From assembly GCA_900549085.1 (NCBI GenBank), contig URMO01000002.1:1-64000 (forward strand): DNA of 64,000 nucleotides, given 5' to 3'. Positions within the stretch are counted from its first letter, which is position 1. Each line of letters starts with the position of its first letter. The notes under the pieces were generated by a model, which saw only the letters and a list, made by a program, of their open reading frames with translations, was not told the origin of the DNA and made no database searches. A program made the translations under genes and the position numbers. Origin of the DNA: an uncultured Collinsella sp. (GTDB lineage: Bacteria > Actinomycetota > Coriobacteriia > Coriobacteriales > Coriobacteriaceae). This document shows positions 8,556-17,101 of the stretch, one piece after another.

Positions 8556-10367
8556 TTAGCACACCCCCTCGTTGGGCATCGACCAGGCGTGATGGTCGGT
8601 ATGCAGCAGCTCCTCGACCAGCGGCGAGAGCGGCGCGCCCAAAAACTCGCGGTAGCACGCCTGGACATCGGGATTCTCGTGCGAGAAGCGAATGTCCGCC
8701 TTCGCATCCAGGCCCCACAGCACCTGGCCGCGCTCGGCTGCCAGCTCGCAGCCGTCGTGGATGGGCTGACCGCCGCCACCGACGCAGCCGCCCGGGCATG
8801 CCATAACCTCGACGAAGTCATAGCTTACACGGCCGTCGCGAATCGCGTCGAGCAGGCGGGCGGCGTTGCCCAGCCCGTGTGCCACGGCAACACGCACCTT
8901 AGTGCCATCGATATCGGCGACGGCTTCCTTCCAACCATCCAGGCCACGCACATCGGTAAAGAAGTCCGCATCGGGGTTCTTGCCCGTCACCAGGTAATAT
9001 GCCGAGCGCACGGCGGCCTCCATCACGCCGCCCGTGGCGCCAAAGATCACACCCGCGCCCGTGCCGAAGCCCAGCGGCGTATCGAGCGGCTCCTCGGTAA
9101 GCGTGTCGACGCTCACGTGGCTCGCGCGGATCATGCGCACCATCTCGCGCACTGTCAGTGCAACGTCTACGTCGGGCGCACCGCCCTCGCCCACCATGCT
9201 CGGCAGCGCGCACTCGGCCTTCTTGGCCGTGCACGGCATCACGGACACCACGAACAGGCGCTCGGGCTCCACGCCCAGCACCCTGGCGTAGTAGGTCTTG
9301 GCAATAGCACCGAACATCTGCTGCGGCGACTTGGACGTGGACAGGCTGTCGACAAACTCCGGATAGCGCGCCTTCACAAAGCGCACCCAGCCCGGGCAGC
9401 AGCTCGTAAACATGGGCCAGCCGCGGCTGTCGCCCTCACCCTTGGCTGCGGCACCCAGGCGCTCGAGCAGCTCGGAGCCCTCCTCCATAATGGTGAGGTC
9501 GGCCGAGAAATCGGTGTCGAACACGTACTCAAAGCCCACGCGGCGCAGCGCGCAAGCCAGACGCTCAACGGTTGCCTCCTCGCGCGGAATGCCGAGCTCC
9601 TCGCCCCAAGCGCTGCGCACGGCAGGCGCGATCTGCACCAGCACGATCTTGTCGGGATTAGCGAGCGCGTCAAATACGGTCTCGGTGTCGTCGCGCTCGC
9701 GCAGCGCGCCCGTCGGGCAATGCGTGATGCACTGACCGCAGGCGACGCAATCAGTCTTGCCGATCGGCGCGCGTCCGCGGGTACCCACGGCGGTATGTGT
9801 GGCGCGGTTGGTCAGGTCCCAAATCCCCAGGCCCTGCACGCTCTCGCACACCTTGATGCAGCGCATGCATTTAATGCACTTGTCGTTTTCGCGGATGATG
9901 GGGAAATCGAAATCCCAGCCCTCGCCCGCCAAATGCCTTTGATACGGCAGATAGAAGATGCCCAGGTCGTTGGCGATGGTCTGAAGGTTGCAGTTGCCGC
10001 TGCGCACGCAGCTCGTGCACTGCGAATCGTGCTGGGACAGCAGCAGCTGCACGTTGGTGCGGCGGGCCTCGCGGGCCTTGGGGCTGTTGGTGTGGACCAC
10101 CATGCCGTCAAGCACGTAGTTGTTGCAGGCGGCAACCAGCTGGTCGCAGCCCTCAACCTCGACCACGCACACACGGCAGCCGCCGATCTCGTTCAGATCG
10201 CGCAGGTAGCACAGGGTGGGAATCTGGATGCCGACGGACTTGGCCGCGTCCAGGATCGTGGTGTGCTCGGGTACCACGACCTCGCAATTATCGATAGTGA
10301 GCTTGACCATATTGTGCGCTCCGTTTTCGGTGTTGTCGCTGACGGTGGTTTTGTTGGGCTCTACCAT
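8556..10367 (-). CDS. [FeFe] hydrogenase, multi-cluster catalytic subunit
   Basis: 603 residues with the full modular set. A 2Fe-2S ferredoxin domain has C53, C64, C67 and C81. The His-Cys3 cluster uses H113, C117, C120 and C126. Two 4Fe-4S sites lie at C164/167/170/174 and C207/210/213/217. The H-cluster domain carries TSCCPGW (321-327), MPCTAKKAE and MACPGGCVGGGG. It should interconvert H2 with protons and electrons in the cytoplasm. The maturases HydE/F/G are not in this window. The ATG at 10367 overlaps the stop of the upstream flavoprotein and follows GGAGGAA; a second start at 10310 (MVKLTID) is possible. The partner gene suggests the 'glutamate synthase-linked' group, which is an inference. 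Confidence 0.93.
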   Translation of the reverse strand: MVEPNKTTVSDNTENGAHNMVKLTIDNCEVVVPEHTTILDAAKSVGIQIPTLCYLRDLNEIGGCRVCVVEVEGCDQLVAACNNYVLDGMVVHTNSPKAREARRTNVQLLLSQHDSQCTSCVRSGNCNLQTIANDLGIFYLPYQRHLAGEGWDFDFPIIRENDKCIKCMRCIKVCESVQGLGIWDLTNRATHTAVGTRGRAPIGKTDCVACGQCITHCPTGALRERDDTETVFDALANPDKIVLVQIAPAVRSAWGEELGIPREEATVERLACALRRVGFEYVFDTDFSADLTIMEEGSELLERLGAAAKGEGDSRGWPMFTSCCPGWVRFVKARYPEFVDSLSTSKSPQQMFGAIAKTYYARVLGVEPERLFVVSVMPCTAKKAECALPSMVGEGGAPDVDVALTVREMVRMIRASHVSVDTLTEEPLDTPLGFGTGAGVIFGATGGVMEAAVRSAYYLVTGKNPDADFFTDVRGLDGWKEAVADIDGTKVRVAVAHGLGNAARLLDAIRDGRVSYDFVEVMACPGGCVGGGGQPIHDGCELAAERGQVLWGLDAKADIRFSHENPDVQACYREFLGAPLSPLVEELLHTDHHAWSMPNEGVC

Positions 10368-12193
10368 TCCAGGTTCCTCCCTCCGCGGAACGCGCCAAAG
10401 CCAAAGTGATCGCAACGCAGGCAGCGGCTCGCCTCTTGGCGCGCCTCCTGCTCGGTGAGACCCTGCTCGACCAGATTCCAATCGTGAATACGCTCGCCGG
10501 CTTCGCGCTCGCCCAGCTCGCAGCGGCCGCACTCATGCTTGCCCTTAAACTGAACGGTCGGCAGCTCGACCTCGAGCTTGATCTTGTGGTCGAAGCCCAG
10601 GTAGTGGTCGATGTTTGCCGAAGCCACGCGACCGGCATTGATGGCGCGGATGACGGTGGCGGGGCCGGTCTGGCAGTCGCCACCGCTAAAGAGACCATCG
10701 AAGTTGGGCACGGCGCCGTCCGAATCGGTGACGATGCAGCCCCACTTGCAGGCAATGCCCATCTCCTCAAACGGTTTGGAATCGATGTCCTGACCAATGG
10801 CCACAAACACGCGCTCGCAGGGGATGACGCGCTCGGGCGTGGCGGCGGCACGCGGAGCCGGACGACCGCGGCGGGGCTCGCCGATAATCTGCGGCTGCAC
10901 GCGCAGGCCACTCACGCGACCTTCCTCGCCCGTCTCGATAGCGAGTGGAGCCGTCAGCTCCAGCACCTCGCAGCCCTCGGCCTGGGCGCCGGCGATCTCG
11001 GCATCCTGGGCCGTCATGTCGCAGATGCGACGGCGGTAGACGATGCTCACCTTTTCGGCACCGCAGCGCACGGCAGAGCGAGCCACGTCCATGGCAACGT
11101 TGCCGCCGCCGATGACGCACACGCGCTGACCGCTCAGGTCGGGCAGCTCGTCGTCGCCGATAGCACGCAGCATCTTGACGGCCGACTCCACGCCGGGCGC
11201 CTCTTCGCCCGGAAGGCCGAGCTTCTTATCGCTGTGGGCACCGATGGCCAGGTAGACGGCATCGAACTCGTCGCGCAGGCGGGCGAGCTCCTCGCCGTTC
11301 ACGGAGTGGTCGAGCTCCACGTCGATGCCGGCGCTCAAAATCCAGTCGATCTCGGCCTGCAGGCGCTCGCGCGGCAGACGATAGCTGGGGATGCCGTAGC
11401 GCAGCATGCCGCCCAAGTGGTGGCGCTGCTCAAAGATGGTCACCTTGTGGCCCATCACGGCCAGGTAGTAAGCACAGGAAAGGCCGGCCGGGCCGCCGCC
11501 GATCACGGCGACGCGCTTACCGGTGTTGTCCACTACATGCGGCTTGCGGTCGTTGAGGTCGCTGTGCTCAACGGCAAACCGCTTGAGGGCAAGGATATTC
11601 ATGGGGTCATCGACCATGCCGCGGCGGCAGTGCATCTCGCAGGGATGCTCGCACACCAGGCCGCAGACGAGCGGCAGCGGATTGTTCTTGCGAATGACCT
11701 TGACGGCATCGGCATAGCGGCCGGCCTCGACGAGCGAGATGTAACCGGGAATGTCGACGTGCGCCGGGCAGCCCGAGACACACGGGACGCGAGCCTCGCG
11801 GTCAAAGCCGCAGGAGTGCTCGCGGATGTGGTGCTCAAAATCGTCGCGAAAGCCGCGAATAGCCGTGAGTGCCATGGCGCCAGCTTCGTAGCCGATGGCG
11901 CAGTCGCTCGAAAGGTAGATGGTGCGGGCGGTGCGCTCAATCAGGTTGAGCGTGGACTCATCGGCGCGCCCTTCGAGCACATCGGCGAGCAGGTCGCTCA
12001 GAGCGCTCAGGCCCACGCGGCAGGGCGTGCACTTGCCGCAGCTCTGGGTGGAGCACAGGTTGACGAGCGCTGCCGTAAACTCCACGGGACACGGGGCGAG
12101 CGAGCTCACCGCCAGACGACGTCCGAGCGCATCGTGCAGGTCGTCCATGACGGCCTGAGCGTGGCTGCGTTCCATTACATGCAGTCGAGCCAT
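10361..12193 (-). CDS. NuoF-C-terminal/GltD-like FAD oxidoreductase, hydrogenase partner
   Basis: 610 residues. The N-terminus carries a NuoF-type 4Fe-4S site (C52, C55, C58, then C98 after 39 residues) but no FMN domain. The rest resembles the small subunit of glutamate synthase or NfnB: an iron-sulfur entry region (VSGCPAHVDIPGY, CGLVCEHPC), a FAD site GGGPAGLSCAYYL near residue 200 and an NAD(P) site GGGNVAMDVARS near 340. The C-terminus adds two CxxC pairs (CGRC, CLRC). It likely passes electrons between the hydrogenase and NAD(P)H; whether it bifurcates electrons is unknown. I start at the ATG at 12193, with AGAGGGG six bases upstream. Its last codons overlap the start of the hydrogenase, so the two are translationally coupled. 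Confidence 0.88.
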   Translation of the reverse strand: MARLHVMERSHAQAVMDDLHDALGRRLAVSSLAPCPVEFTAALVNLCSTQSCGKCTPCRVGLSALSDLLADVLEGRADESTLNLIERTARTIYLSSDCAIGYEAGAMALTAIRGFRDDFEHHIREHSCGFDREARVPCVSGCPAHVDIPGYISLVEAGRYADAVKVIRKNNPLPLVCGLVCEHPCEMHCRRGMVDDPMNILALKRFAVEHSDLNDRKPHVVDNTGKRVAVIGGGPAGLSCAYYLAVMGHKVTIFEQRHHLGGMLRYGIPSYRLPRERLQAEIDWILSAGIDVELDHSVNGEELARLRDEFDAVYLAIGAHSDKKLGLPGEEAPGVESAVKMLRAIGDDELPDLSGQRVCVIGGGNVAMDVARSAVRCGAEKVSIVYRRRICDMTAQDAEIAGAQAEGCEVLELTAPLAIETGEEGRVSGLRVQPQIIGEPRRGRPAPRAAATPERVIPCERVFVAIGQDIDSKPFEEMGIACKWGCIVTDSDGAVPNFDGLFSGGDCQTGPATVIRAINAGRVASANIDHYLGFDHKIKLEVELPTVQFKGKHECGRCELGEREAGERIHDWNLVEQGLTEQEARQEASRCLRCDHFGFGAFRGGRNLEW

Positions 12194-12352
12194 AAGATCC
12201 CCTCTCACATGGCAGCCCGGAGGCGAAGCCGAGCGAAGTTGCTATACGCAACACACTGACCTATAAAGTTGTTTGGCAGCAACACGGTTCGGCAGGCGGT
12301 ATGAAACGTCGTCCTCAGCGGTGAAAAAGGACATTACCGCAGATAAATGCCA

Positions 12353-12378
12353 TATTTGATAAAACGCGTTACCAAATA
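12353..12378. promoter_or_regulatory. Palindromic candidate operator in the hydrogenase leader
   Basis: Arms TATTTGATAA (12353-12362) and TTACCAAATA (12369-12378) with a six-base centre; only one arm position mismatches. It lies about 160 bp upstream of the flavoprotein start in an AT-rich patch. The half-site recalls redox regulators such as Rex or CRP/FNR-type proteins, but the spacing fits neither consensus exactly. Confidence 0.4.
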
Positions 12379-12423
12379 GCAATAGCCCATGTGGGCAAAT
12401 AACGCCTTACAATTTTTCCTATC

Positions 12424-12487
12424 TGATCCGTTTTCCTCCGTCCCCAAGGGGTCATGTGATCCGAAGGGGACGAAGGAAACCGGATCA
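12424..12487. repeat. Foldback pair of the GGGGACGGAGGAAAACGGATC repeat
   Basis: TGATCCGTTTTCCTCCGTCC at 12424 onward is mirrored by GGGGACGAAGGAAACCGGATCA ending at 12487, around a 20-base centre. It is the inverted-pair form of the single copies at 5665-5695 and 6062-6096. Confidence 0.75.
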
Positions 12488-12528
12488 TTTTTGGTACAAA
12501 GGAGTCAGGCCGCCTTGCACCAATCATG

Positions 12529-12595
12529 AGTTGCGGTGAAATAGGGACTGAAAAGCCGCTCAAAAGGCCAAAACAGTCCGTATTCCACCGCAACT
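12529..12595. repeat. 67-bp hairpin repeat, copy 1
   Basis: Starts AGTTGCGGTGAAATA and ends TATTCCACCGCAACT, with arms extending inward (GGACTG / CAGTCC). It is exactly as long as the copies at 49346-49412 and 49738-49804. Confidence 0.8.
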
Positions 12596-12634
12596 TCAAG
12601 ACGTTGGTGCATATGAACCTGTCCCCCTTGCACC

Positions 12635-12670
12635 AAAAAAGGGCCCCGAGCAAATACATGCCCGGAGCCC
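12635..12670 (-). terminator. Terminator of the DEAD-box helicase gene
   Basis: On the minus strand an 11-bp stem GGGCTCCGGGC pairs with GCTCGGGGCCC and is followed by TTTTTT. It lies about 35 bp past the helicase stop codon. Confidence 0.88.
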
Positions 12671-12704
12671 TCTGGTCGTCTCGCCTTACCGCGCGACGCG
12701 TATG

Positions 12705-14954
12705 TTACTTGCGCTTGCCGCCGCCGTCACCGGGACGACGGGAGCTGCCGCCGCGCTTGCCGCCACGGCTGTTGCCATAGCTGCCACGGTTATCGCGACC
12801 GCCGGCGCGGCCGCCACGGGAGCCGGCCTGGTTACCGCCACGACCGCCACGATAGCCGCCGCGACGCTCCTCGCGGGTATCGTCGTAGTTGCGCCAGTCA
12901 TCGCGACGATCGCGGCTGGCACGCGGGTCACGGCGATCGCGCGACTCGCCAGAACGGCCGGTGCCGCTGCGGCCGCCATTACCGCGAGCACCCTCGCGAC
13001 GCTCGCCGCCGCGACCGCTGCGCTCTTCAAAGCGCTTGCCGCCACGGGACTCACCGCTTCGGGCGCCACGCTCACCGCGACCCTCGCTGCCGCGACGCTC
13101 GTCACGGCCACTGCGCTCGTCATTGCGACCGGAACGACGACGATCGCCCGAGCCACGCTTGCCGCCACGCGAACCGCGGCCCTCGTCCTCGCGCTCAACA
13201 CGGCGACGACCGCCGCGGTCCTCGTCCTCGCGGCGACGACGATGCGCCTCGCCCTGGAACTGCTTGGCACGGCGCTCGGCACGATTGCCGCGCGGGGCCT
13301 GCTCGACGGCAGCAGCACCGCCGCGCTCCTCGGCAGTCATCTCGCGGGCCACGCTCTCCACGGCCTCGTCTACGCGAGCCTGAACGCCCTCGCGCACGCG
13401 AGTCTTACCACCGCGCTTGGGGCGGCTCGGGCGCTCGCCGTCGCCGCGACGCTCGTCGCGACCGCGGCTGGAACGACCGGCCACATCGCCGTAGTCATCG
13501 CCGTTGCGTTTGCCGTCGCGACGTGCCTGCTCAAGCTTCTTCTTGCTCTTGGACTTGCCGCGCTTGGTCTTCTTCTTCACCTTAAAGGCCGAAGGGTCGC
13601 GCTCGGGGTCAACCGCGGGCGGGTTGGGACCCACATGCAGGTCTCCGGCCTCGTAGATGTCGGCCGTCTTGTCCATGAGCTTCTCGATCTCGTAGAACTC
13701 ATCGACGTCCTGCTCGGTCACAAACGTGATGGCCCAGCCCAGCTCGCCGGCGCGGCCCGTACGACCAATACGGTGGATGTAGTCGGTCGGCTCGGCCGGC
13801 ACGTCAAAGTTCACGACGTAGCGCACGTCGCTGATGTCGCTGCCGCGGGCAAGCACGTCGGTTGCCACCAGCACGTCGACGGTACCGTCGCGGAAGGCCG
13901 AAAGCGCGCGCTCGCGCTGAGCCTGGCTGCGGTTGCCATGAATCGCGGCGGCCTTGATGCCCTTGCGCTCCAGACGACGGCAGCAGCTATCGGCACGGTG
14001 CTTGGTGCGCATAAAGACGATAGTGCGCTCCGGGCCCTCCTTTTTGAGAAACTCGGGCAGCAGGTTGTTCTTGGCCTCGATGGACACCGGGAACACAAAC
14101 TGGTCGACGGTGTCGGCGGTCGACGTGGCCGGCGCGATCTCCACGCGGGCCGGGTCGCTCACCAGGTCGGTGATCTCGCCCACGGCCTCCTCGTCGAGGG
14201 TCGCCGAGAACAGCAGCGTCTGGCGCTCGGCCGGCGTCTCGCGCACAATGCGGCGGACGGCGGGCAAAAAGCCCATGTCGAGCATGCGATCGGCCTCGTC
14301 GAGCACCAGGACCTTAACCTCGTCCAGGTGGCAGGCACCCTGCTCGATCAGATCGACCAGACGGCCCGGCGTTGCGACCAGGATGTCGCAGCCGTACTTG
14401 AGGGCAGCGGTCTGCGGCTTGTAGCTCACGCCGCCCACGACGGTCACGGCGACATGGCCGGTGACGTCGGCAATTTTGCTTGCGACCTCGTCGATTTGCT
14501 GGGCAAGCTCACGCGTGGGGGTGATAACGAGCATCACGGGGCCGCGGCCGTTGCCCTCGGGCTTTTTAGCACCGCGACGGCGGTTGCGGCCACCGCGCTC
14601 GCGCACGGGCTTGGGAGGAGCGATGTGCTCCAGATTATTCATGGTCGGCAGCAAGAAGGCGGCCGTCTTGCCGGTGCCGGTCTGAGCGGCGGCAAGCAAG
14701 TCGCGGCCTTCGAGCACCACAGGAATCGAACCGGCCTGCACGGGCGTCGGCGCCGTGTAGCCCAGGTTCTCGATAGCACGGAGCATCTCGTCGGAGAGGC
14801 CCAGCTCGTCAAAGGCGGGCAGGCTCTCGGTAGCGGACTCGACGGCCTGGGCAGCATTTGCCTCGTCGGCGGCATCGAAGGCAGCCTGGGTCATGGCCTC
14901 GCGGGCCTCGTCCAGAATCTCGGCGTCCGTGACGTCGGATACAGAATTACGCAT
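12705..14954 (-). CDS. DEAD-box ATP-dependent RNA helicase with long RG-rich tail
   Basis: 749 residues. The helicase core follows an acidic 50-residue lead: Q motif, AAQTGTGKT (I), PTRELAQQ (Ia), VLDEADRMLDMGF (II), SATLD (III), IHGNRSQAQR, and HRIGRTGRAG (VI). An insertion of about 20 basic residues (RERGGRNRRRGAKK) lies between motifs I and Ia. After residue 460 the protein becomes an Arg/Gly/Asp/Ser-rich tail of nearly 300 residues, longer than usual for CsdA/DeaD/RhlE-type helicases and likely RNA-binding and disordered. It probably remodels RNA in ribosome assembly or cold response. I start at the ATG at 14954 (MRNSVSD), with AAGGAA upstream. The tail creates a spurious long ORF on the opposite strand. 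Confidence 0.92.
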   Translation of the reverse strand: MRNSVSDVTDAEILDEAREAMTQAAFDAADEANAAQAVESATESLPAFDELGLSDEMLRAIENLGYTAPTPVQAGSIPVVLEGRDLLAAAQTGTGKTAAFLLPTMNNLEHIAPPKPVRERGGRNRRRGAKKPEGNGRGPVMLVITPTRELAQQIDEVASKIADVTGHVAVTVVGGVSYKPQTAALKYGCDILVATPGRLVDLIEQGACHLDEVKVLVLDEADRMLDMGFLPAVRRIVRETPAERQTLLFSATLDEEAVGEITDLVSDPARVEIAPATSTADTVDQFVFPVSIEAKNNLLPEFLKKEGPERTIVFMRTKHRADSCCRRLERKGIKAAAIHGNRSQAQRERALSAFRDGTVDVLVATDVLARGSDISDVRYVVNFDVPAEPTDYIHRIGRTGRAGELGWAITFVTEQDVDEFYEIEKLMDKTADIYEAGDLHVGPNPPAVDPERDPSAFKVKKKTKRGKSKSKKKLEQARRDGKRNGDDYGDVAGRSSRGRDERRGDGERPSRPKRGGKTRVREGVQARVDEAVESVAREMTAEERGGAAAVEQAPRGNRAERRAKQFQGEAHRRRREDEDRGGRRRVEREDEGRGSRGGKRGSGDRRRSGRNDERSGRDERRGSEGRGERGARSGESRGGKRFEERSGRGGERREGARGNGGRSGTGRSGESRDRRDPRASRDRRDDWRNYDDTREERRGGYRGGRGGNQAGSRGGRAGGRDNRGSYGNSRGGKRGGSSRRPGDGGGKRK

Positions 14955-15226
14955 ATGTTGTTGTTCCTTATCTGCACGCGCAATGGGCACGGCATGCGGC
15001 CGCGCGGGCGTGCTTGGTAGTGCGCTAATACATACAAAAACGGGTGCGCACAGAGAGGACGTTGCTCAGCACGCTGGCGATCGCTTTGGCAGCCCTATCA
15101 CGCGCCGTCCAGACGCAGCAGCTCTAAGCGATGGAGCAGATTCGCCGCCGGTTAGTATACCCGTACTCCGTATGCCCCCACGTAAACCACAGATGACGGA
15201 GCAGGAGAAGCGGGTCTGGACCGATC

Positions 15227-15525
15227 GTCTCAATCTGTAACAGTTACGGGGCAAAACCGGGTCTACACGTTACAGATCGAGACATTCAGTCAGCCCCTTG
15301 GCTAACATCTCGATCTGTAACATCTACAGGCCGAATTTTCGTCTAGGTGTTACAGATCGAGACAAACAGCCGACACGGCTCACAAACATCTCAATCTGTA
15401 ACAGTTACGGGGCAAAACCGGCCCCAGATGTTACAGATTGAGACAGTTGAGTTGTCTGCCGAGGAACAATCTCAATCTGTAACAACTAGACCCCGTATCC
15501 CCCGCCAGATGTTACAGATCGAGAT
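15227..15525. repeat. 57-bp hairpin array A (four units)
   Basis: Units at 15227-15283, 15307-15363, 15388-15444 and 15469-15525, each exactly 57 bp. Each begins with a 16-bp arm like GTCTCAATCTGTAACA and ends with its complement TGTTACAGATCGAGAC. The 25 bases between arms vary. Unit starts are 80, 81 and 81 bp apart, and the spacers of 23-24 bp differ from one another. Confidence 0.92.
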
Positions 15526-15554
15526 AAACGTGCCGATCACCAAACCCGACAGGC

Positions 15555-15597
15555 CAAAAAAGACCGGACGTCCAGCCATCACAACTGGAACGTCCGG
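15555..15597 (-). terminator. Terminator of the GNAT gene
   Basis: Minus-strand stem-loop: CCGGACGTTCCAG pairs with CTGGACGTCCGG around a nine-base loop, then TCTTTTTT. It lies about 50 bp past the acetyltransferase stop codon. Confidence 0.85.
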
Positions 15598-15644
15598 CCC
15601 CGCCAAACACTAACTAGGGAAGCTGAACCAACAGATCGCAGCCT

Positions 15645-16193
15645 CTACTCTGCGTCCGGGTCCTTAAAGTTCTTGGGATCCAAGACCATGCAGGTGTAGG
15701 TGATGTCGTGTTCATCGTCGGGAATGGGCTCAAACCCGTTCTTGCCAAAGAAGTCGATGAGCAGATGCGCGAGCTTAATCGGATCCGCATCAGGATCATC
15801 AAAGAGATATCCGCTCAGATCCAGGAATGTAGGCTGCTGTTCGCCCTCGCTCTCCCAGTATCCCAACAGGGCGTCGTGCACCAGGCGCGCGCCATAGCCG
15901 TTACCGCGGTAGTCGGGGTCAACATACACATGGCTCAAAAACGTCGATGTGTACTCGTTGAGCGGGTGCTCCGTAACGGCATCCGGCAGGTCGGGGTCAT
16001 CCGCACCGCCCGTTACGCAAAAACCAACCAGCTCATCATCGGCAAAGACGCCCCAGAGGTAACTGTTCTCCTCGTCCTCGTCCTCAACAAAGTCCGCCCA
16101 CTCGTCGTAGACCTCGTAGCCCGACTGCTCGTCCAAATCGACCATATCGTCGACGTCATCGGGACCCAAAGCCCTTACTTCAACCTCAGCCAT
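15645..16193 (-). CDS. GNAT family N-acetyltransferase, acidic
   Basis: 182 residues. The acetyl-CoA binding motif A is clear in YVDPDYRGNGYGARLVHDAL near residues 91-110, preceded by the usual beta-4 strand. The protein is unusually acidic, with DDVDDMVDLDE and DFVEDEDEEN runs in the first 45 residues. The substrate is unknown. The start at 16193 has AGGACAGGACA before it. A perfect TGTTGCGCAACA palindrome lies about 60 bp upstream (16254-16265), the same site found at the promoters of the signalling island, so this gene is probably co-regulated with it and marks the island's left edge. Confidence 0.85.
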   Translation of the reverse strand: MAEVEVRALGPDDVDDMVDLDEQSGYEVYDEWADFVEDEDEENSYLWGVFADDELVGFCVTGGADDPDLPDAVTEHPLNEYTSTFLSHVYVDPDYRGNGYGARLVHDALLGYWESEGEQQPTFLDLSGYLFDDPDADPIKLAHLLIDFFGKNGFEPIPDDEHDITYTCMVLDPKNFKDPDAE

Positions 16194-16253
16194 TGTCCTG
16201 TCCTTTCTCTCGCTTTTAGGACAACCCGAGCATACGGCGCTGCCCCAACACTC

Positions 16254-16265
16254 TGTTGCGCAACA
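16254..16265. promoter_or_regulatory. TGTTGCGCAACA operator, site 1
   Basis: Perfect 12-bp palindrome upstream of the GNAT gene; extended context TCTGTTGCGCAACATCGG. It is one of seven sites with an intact TTGCGCAA core in this island. Confidence 0.7.
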
Positions 16266-16289
16266 TCGGAAGCTGCGTCAATACCGCCG

Positions 16290-16835
16290 TTAACGGCGAC
16301 GACGCCTCAGGGCAATGCATGCAACGACAATCGCCAGCAGCACCAAGCCCTGGAAATTAATGCGGCTAATAGCGAAGCCCGAAGGAACAATAAAGCTGTC
16401 GTAGAACATGTCGAGCATGCCGATAAACACCAGAAACGCAATGAAGATCCAGAACACGCGACTCCTTAAAATGGGAGTAAACATGTCGAGCACCGAACCG
16501 CCCGAGGAAGAGCCCTGATAGCCAATTAAATCAAACGGCTCATCCTTCTCCACCTCGTCAACTTCGCTCGAAGCGCCTGAAGACTCGGACTCCAAATCGC
16601 GACGATCCGTCCAATACCCGGGCACATGGTCGCGCTCACCAAGGTACTCACCGTTTTTGACCACCGGCTCAAACAACATGGCACTCGAAAGCTGCTCGAG
16701 CTCCTCGCGAATCAACTGGTCGGTGCGAGCATCATGAGGTTCCTCGAGCTCGCACTCAAGCTCGTACATATGCTCCATGACCCGCTCGTAGTCCTCTTCA
16801 GACATATCGTCATCGTAATAGGAGTTCCTGCTCAT
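16290..16835 (-). CDS. Unknown acidic protein with two C-terminal membrane helices
   Basis: 181 residues, not recognised. The first 110 residues are very acidic and predicted soluble (YYDDDMSEEDYERVMEHMYELECELEEPHD). Two hydrophobic segments follow: VFWIFIAFLVFIGMLDMFY near 128-146 and FQGLVLLAIVVACIAL near 158-174. The chain ends in RRRRRR. This suggests a tail-anchored protein with its N-terminus in the cytoplasm. The start at 16835 has GAGGG upstream. It shares a short divergent promoter region, with two TTGCGCAA palindromes, with the tandem-domain gene at 17102. Confidence 0.72.
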   Translation of the reverse strand: MSRNSYYDDDMSEEDYERVMEHMYELECELEEPHDARTDQLIREELEQLSSAMLFEPVVKNGEYLGERDHVPGYWTDRRDLESESSGASSEVDEVEKDEPFDLIGYQGSSSGGSVLDMFTPILRSRVFWIFIAFLVFIGMLDMFYDSFIVPSGFAISRINFQGLVLLAIVVACIALRRRRR

Positions 16836-16904
16836 CGTTCATCCCTCATTCAAGAACCGAATCCCTTTTGGACAACTCAAGTGTAGAAATCCATACCGAG
16901 CAGA

Positions 16905-16916
16905 CGTTGCGCAACA
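16905..16916. promoter_or_regulatory. CGTTGCGCAACA operator, site 2
   Basis: Eleven of twelve bases match the island palindrome. It lies in the divergent region between the 16835 minus-strand and 17102 plus-strand genes, 90 bp from site 3. Confidence 0.65.
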
Positions 16917-16994
16917 TCGCCGGGAACGAGACGGATCCGCTCTCAAAACGCCCCAGCACAGACCGTTCCGCATTGTAATTTGCGCACTCGCGGA

Positions 16995-17006
16995 TGTTGC
17001 GCAACG
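16995..17006. promoter_or_regulatory. TGTTGCGCAACG operator, site 3
   Basis: Eleven of twelve bases match the island palindrome, about 95 bp upstream of the start of the tandem-domain gene (17102). Confidence 0.65.
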
Positions 17007-17101
17007 TTCTTGCCCATCGGGGCGGTAGCGTTCGAGTTAGCAAAGCCACGAGCCCTAAAACCCGGGATCGTGGGTTTCCACCACATACGAAAGAAGGAAC
17101 G

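Larger units (their letters stand above)
12194..12704. other. Intergenic region upstream of the hydrogenase operon
   Basis: No gene seen. It holds the hydrogenase operon leader with a candidate operator (12353-12378), a foldback copy of the GGGGACGGAGGAAAACGGATC repeat (12424-12487), a 67-bp hairpin (12529-12595), a segment AACCTGTCCCCCTTGCACC (12616-12634) shared with 50202-50217, and the helicase terminator (12635-12670). Confidence 0.7.
14955..15644. other. Intergenic region with helicase leader, repeat array A and a terminator
   Basis: No gene seen. The first 270 bp are the helicase leader; a possible minus-strand -10 (TATACT) lies at 15154-15159. Array A of the 57-bp hairpins fills 15227-15525. 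The acetyltransferase terminator is at 15555-15597. Confidence 0.7.

Noticed and set aside
12702..15020. 772-residue plus-strand open frame opposite the helicase
   Set aside because: It is an Ala/Thr/Leu-rich shadow caused by the Arg/Gly-rich helicase tail; the helicase motifs on the other strand are decisive.
15227..15525. CRISPR array (and the same for arrays B-F)
   Set aside because: Repeats alternate in orientation, both inner and outer intervals vary, arrays are short and scattered, and no cas gene is in the window.
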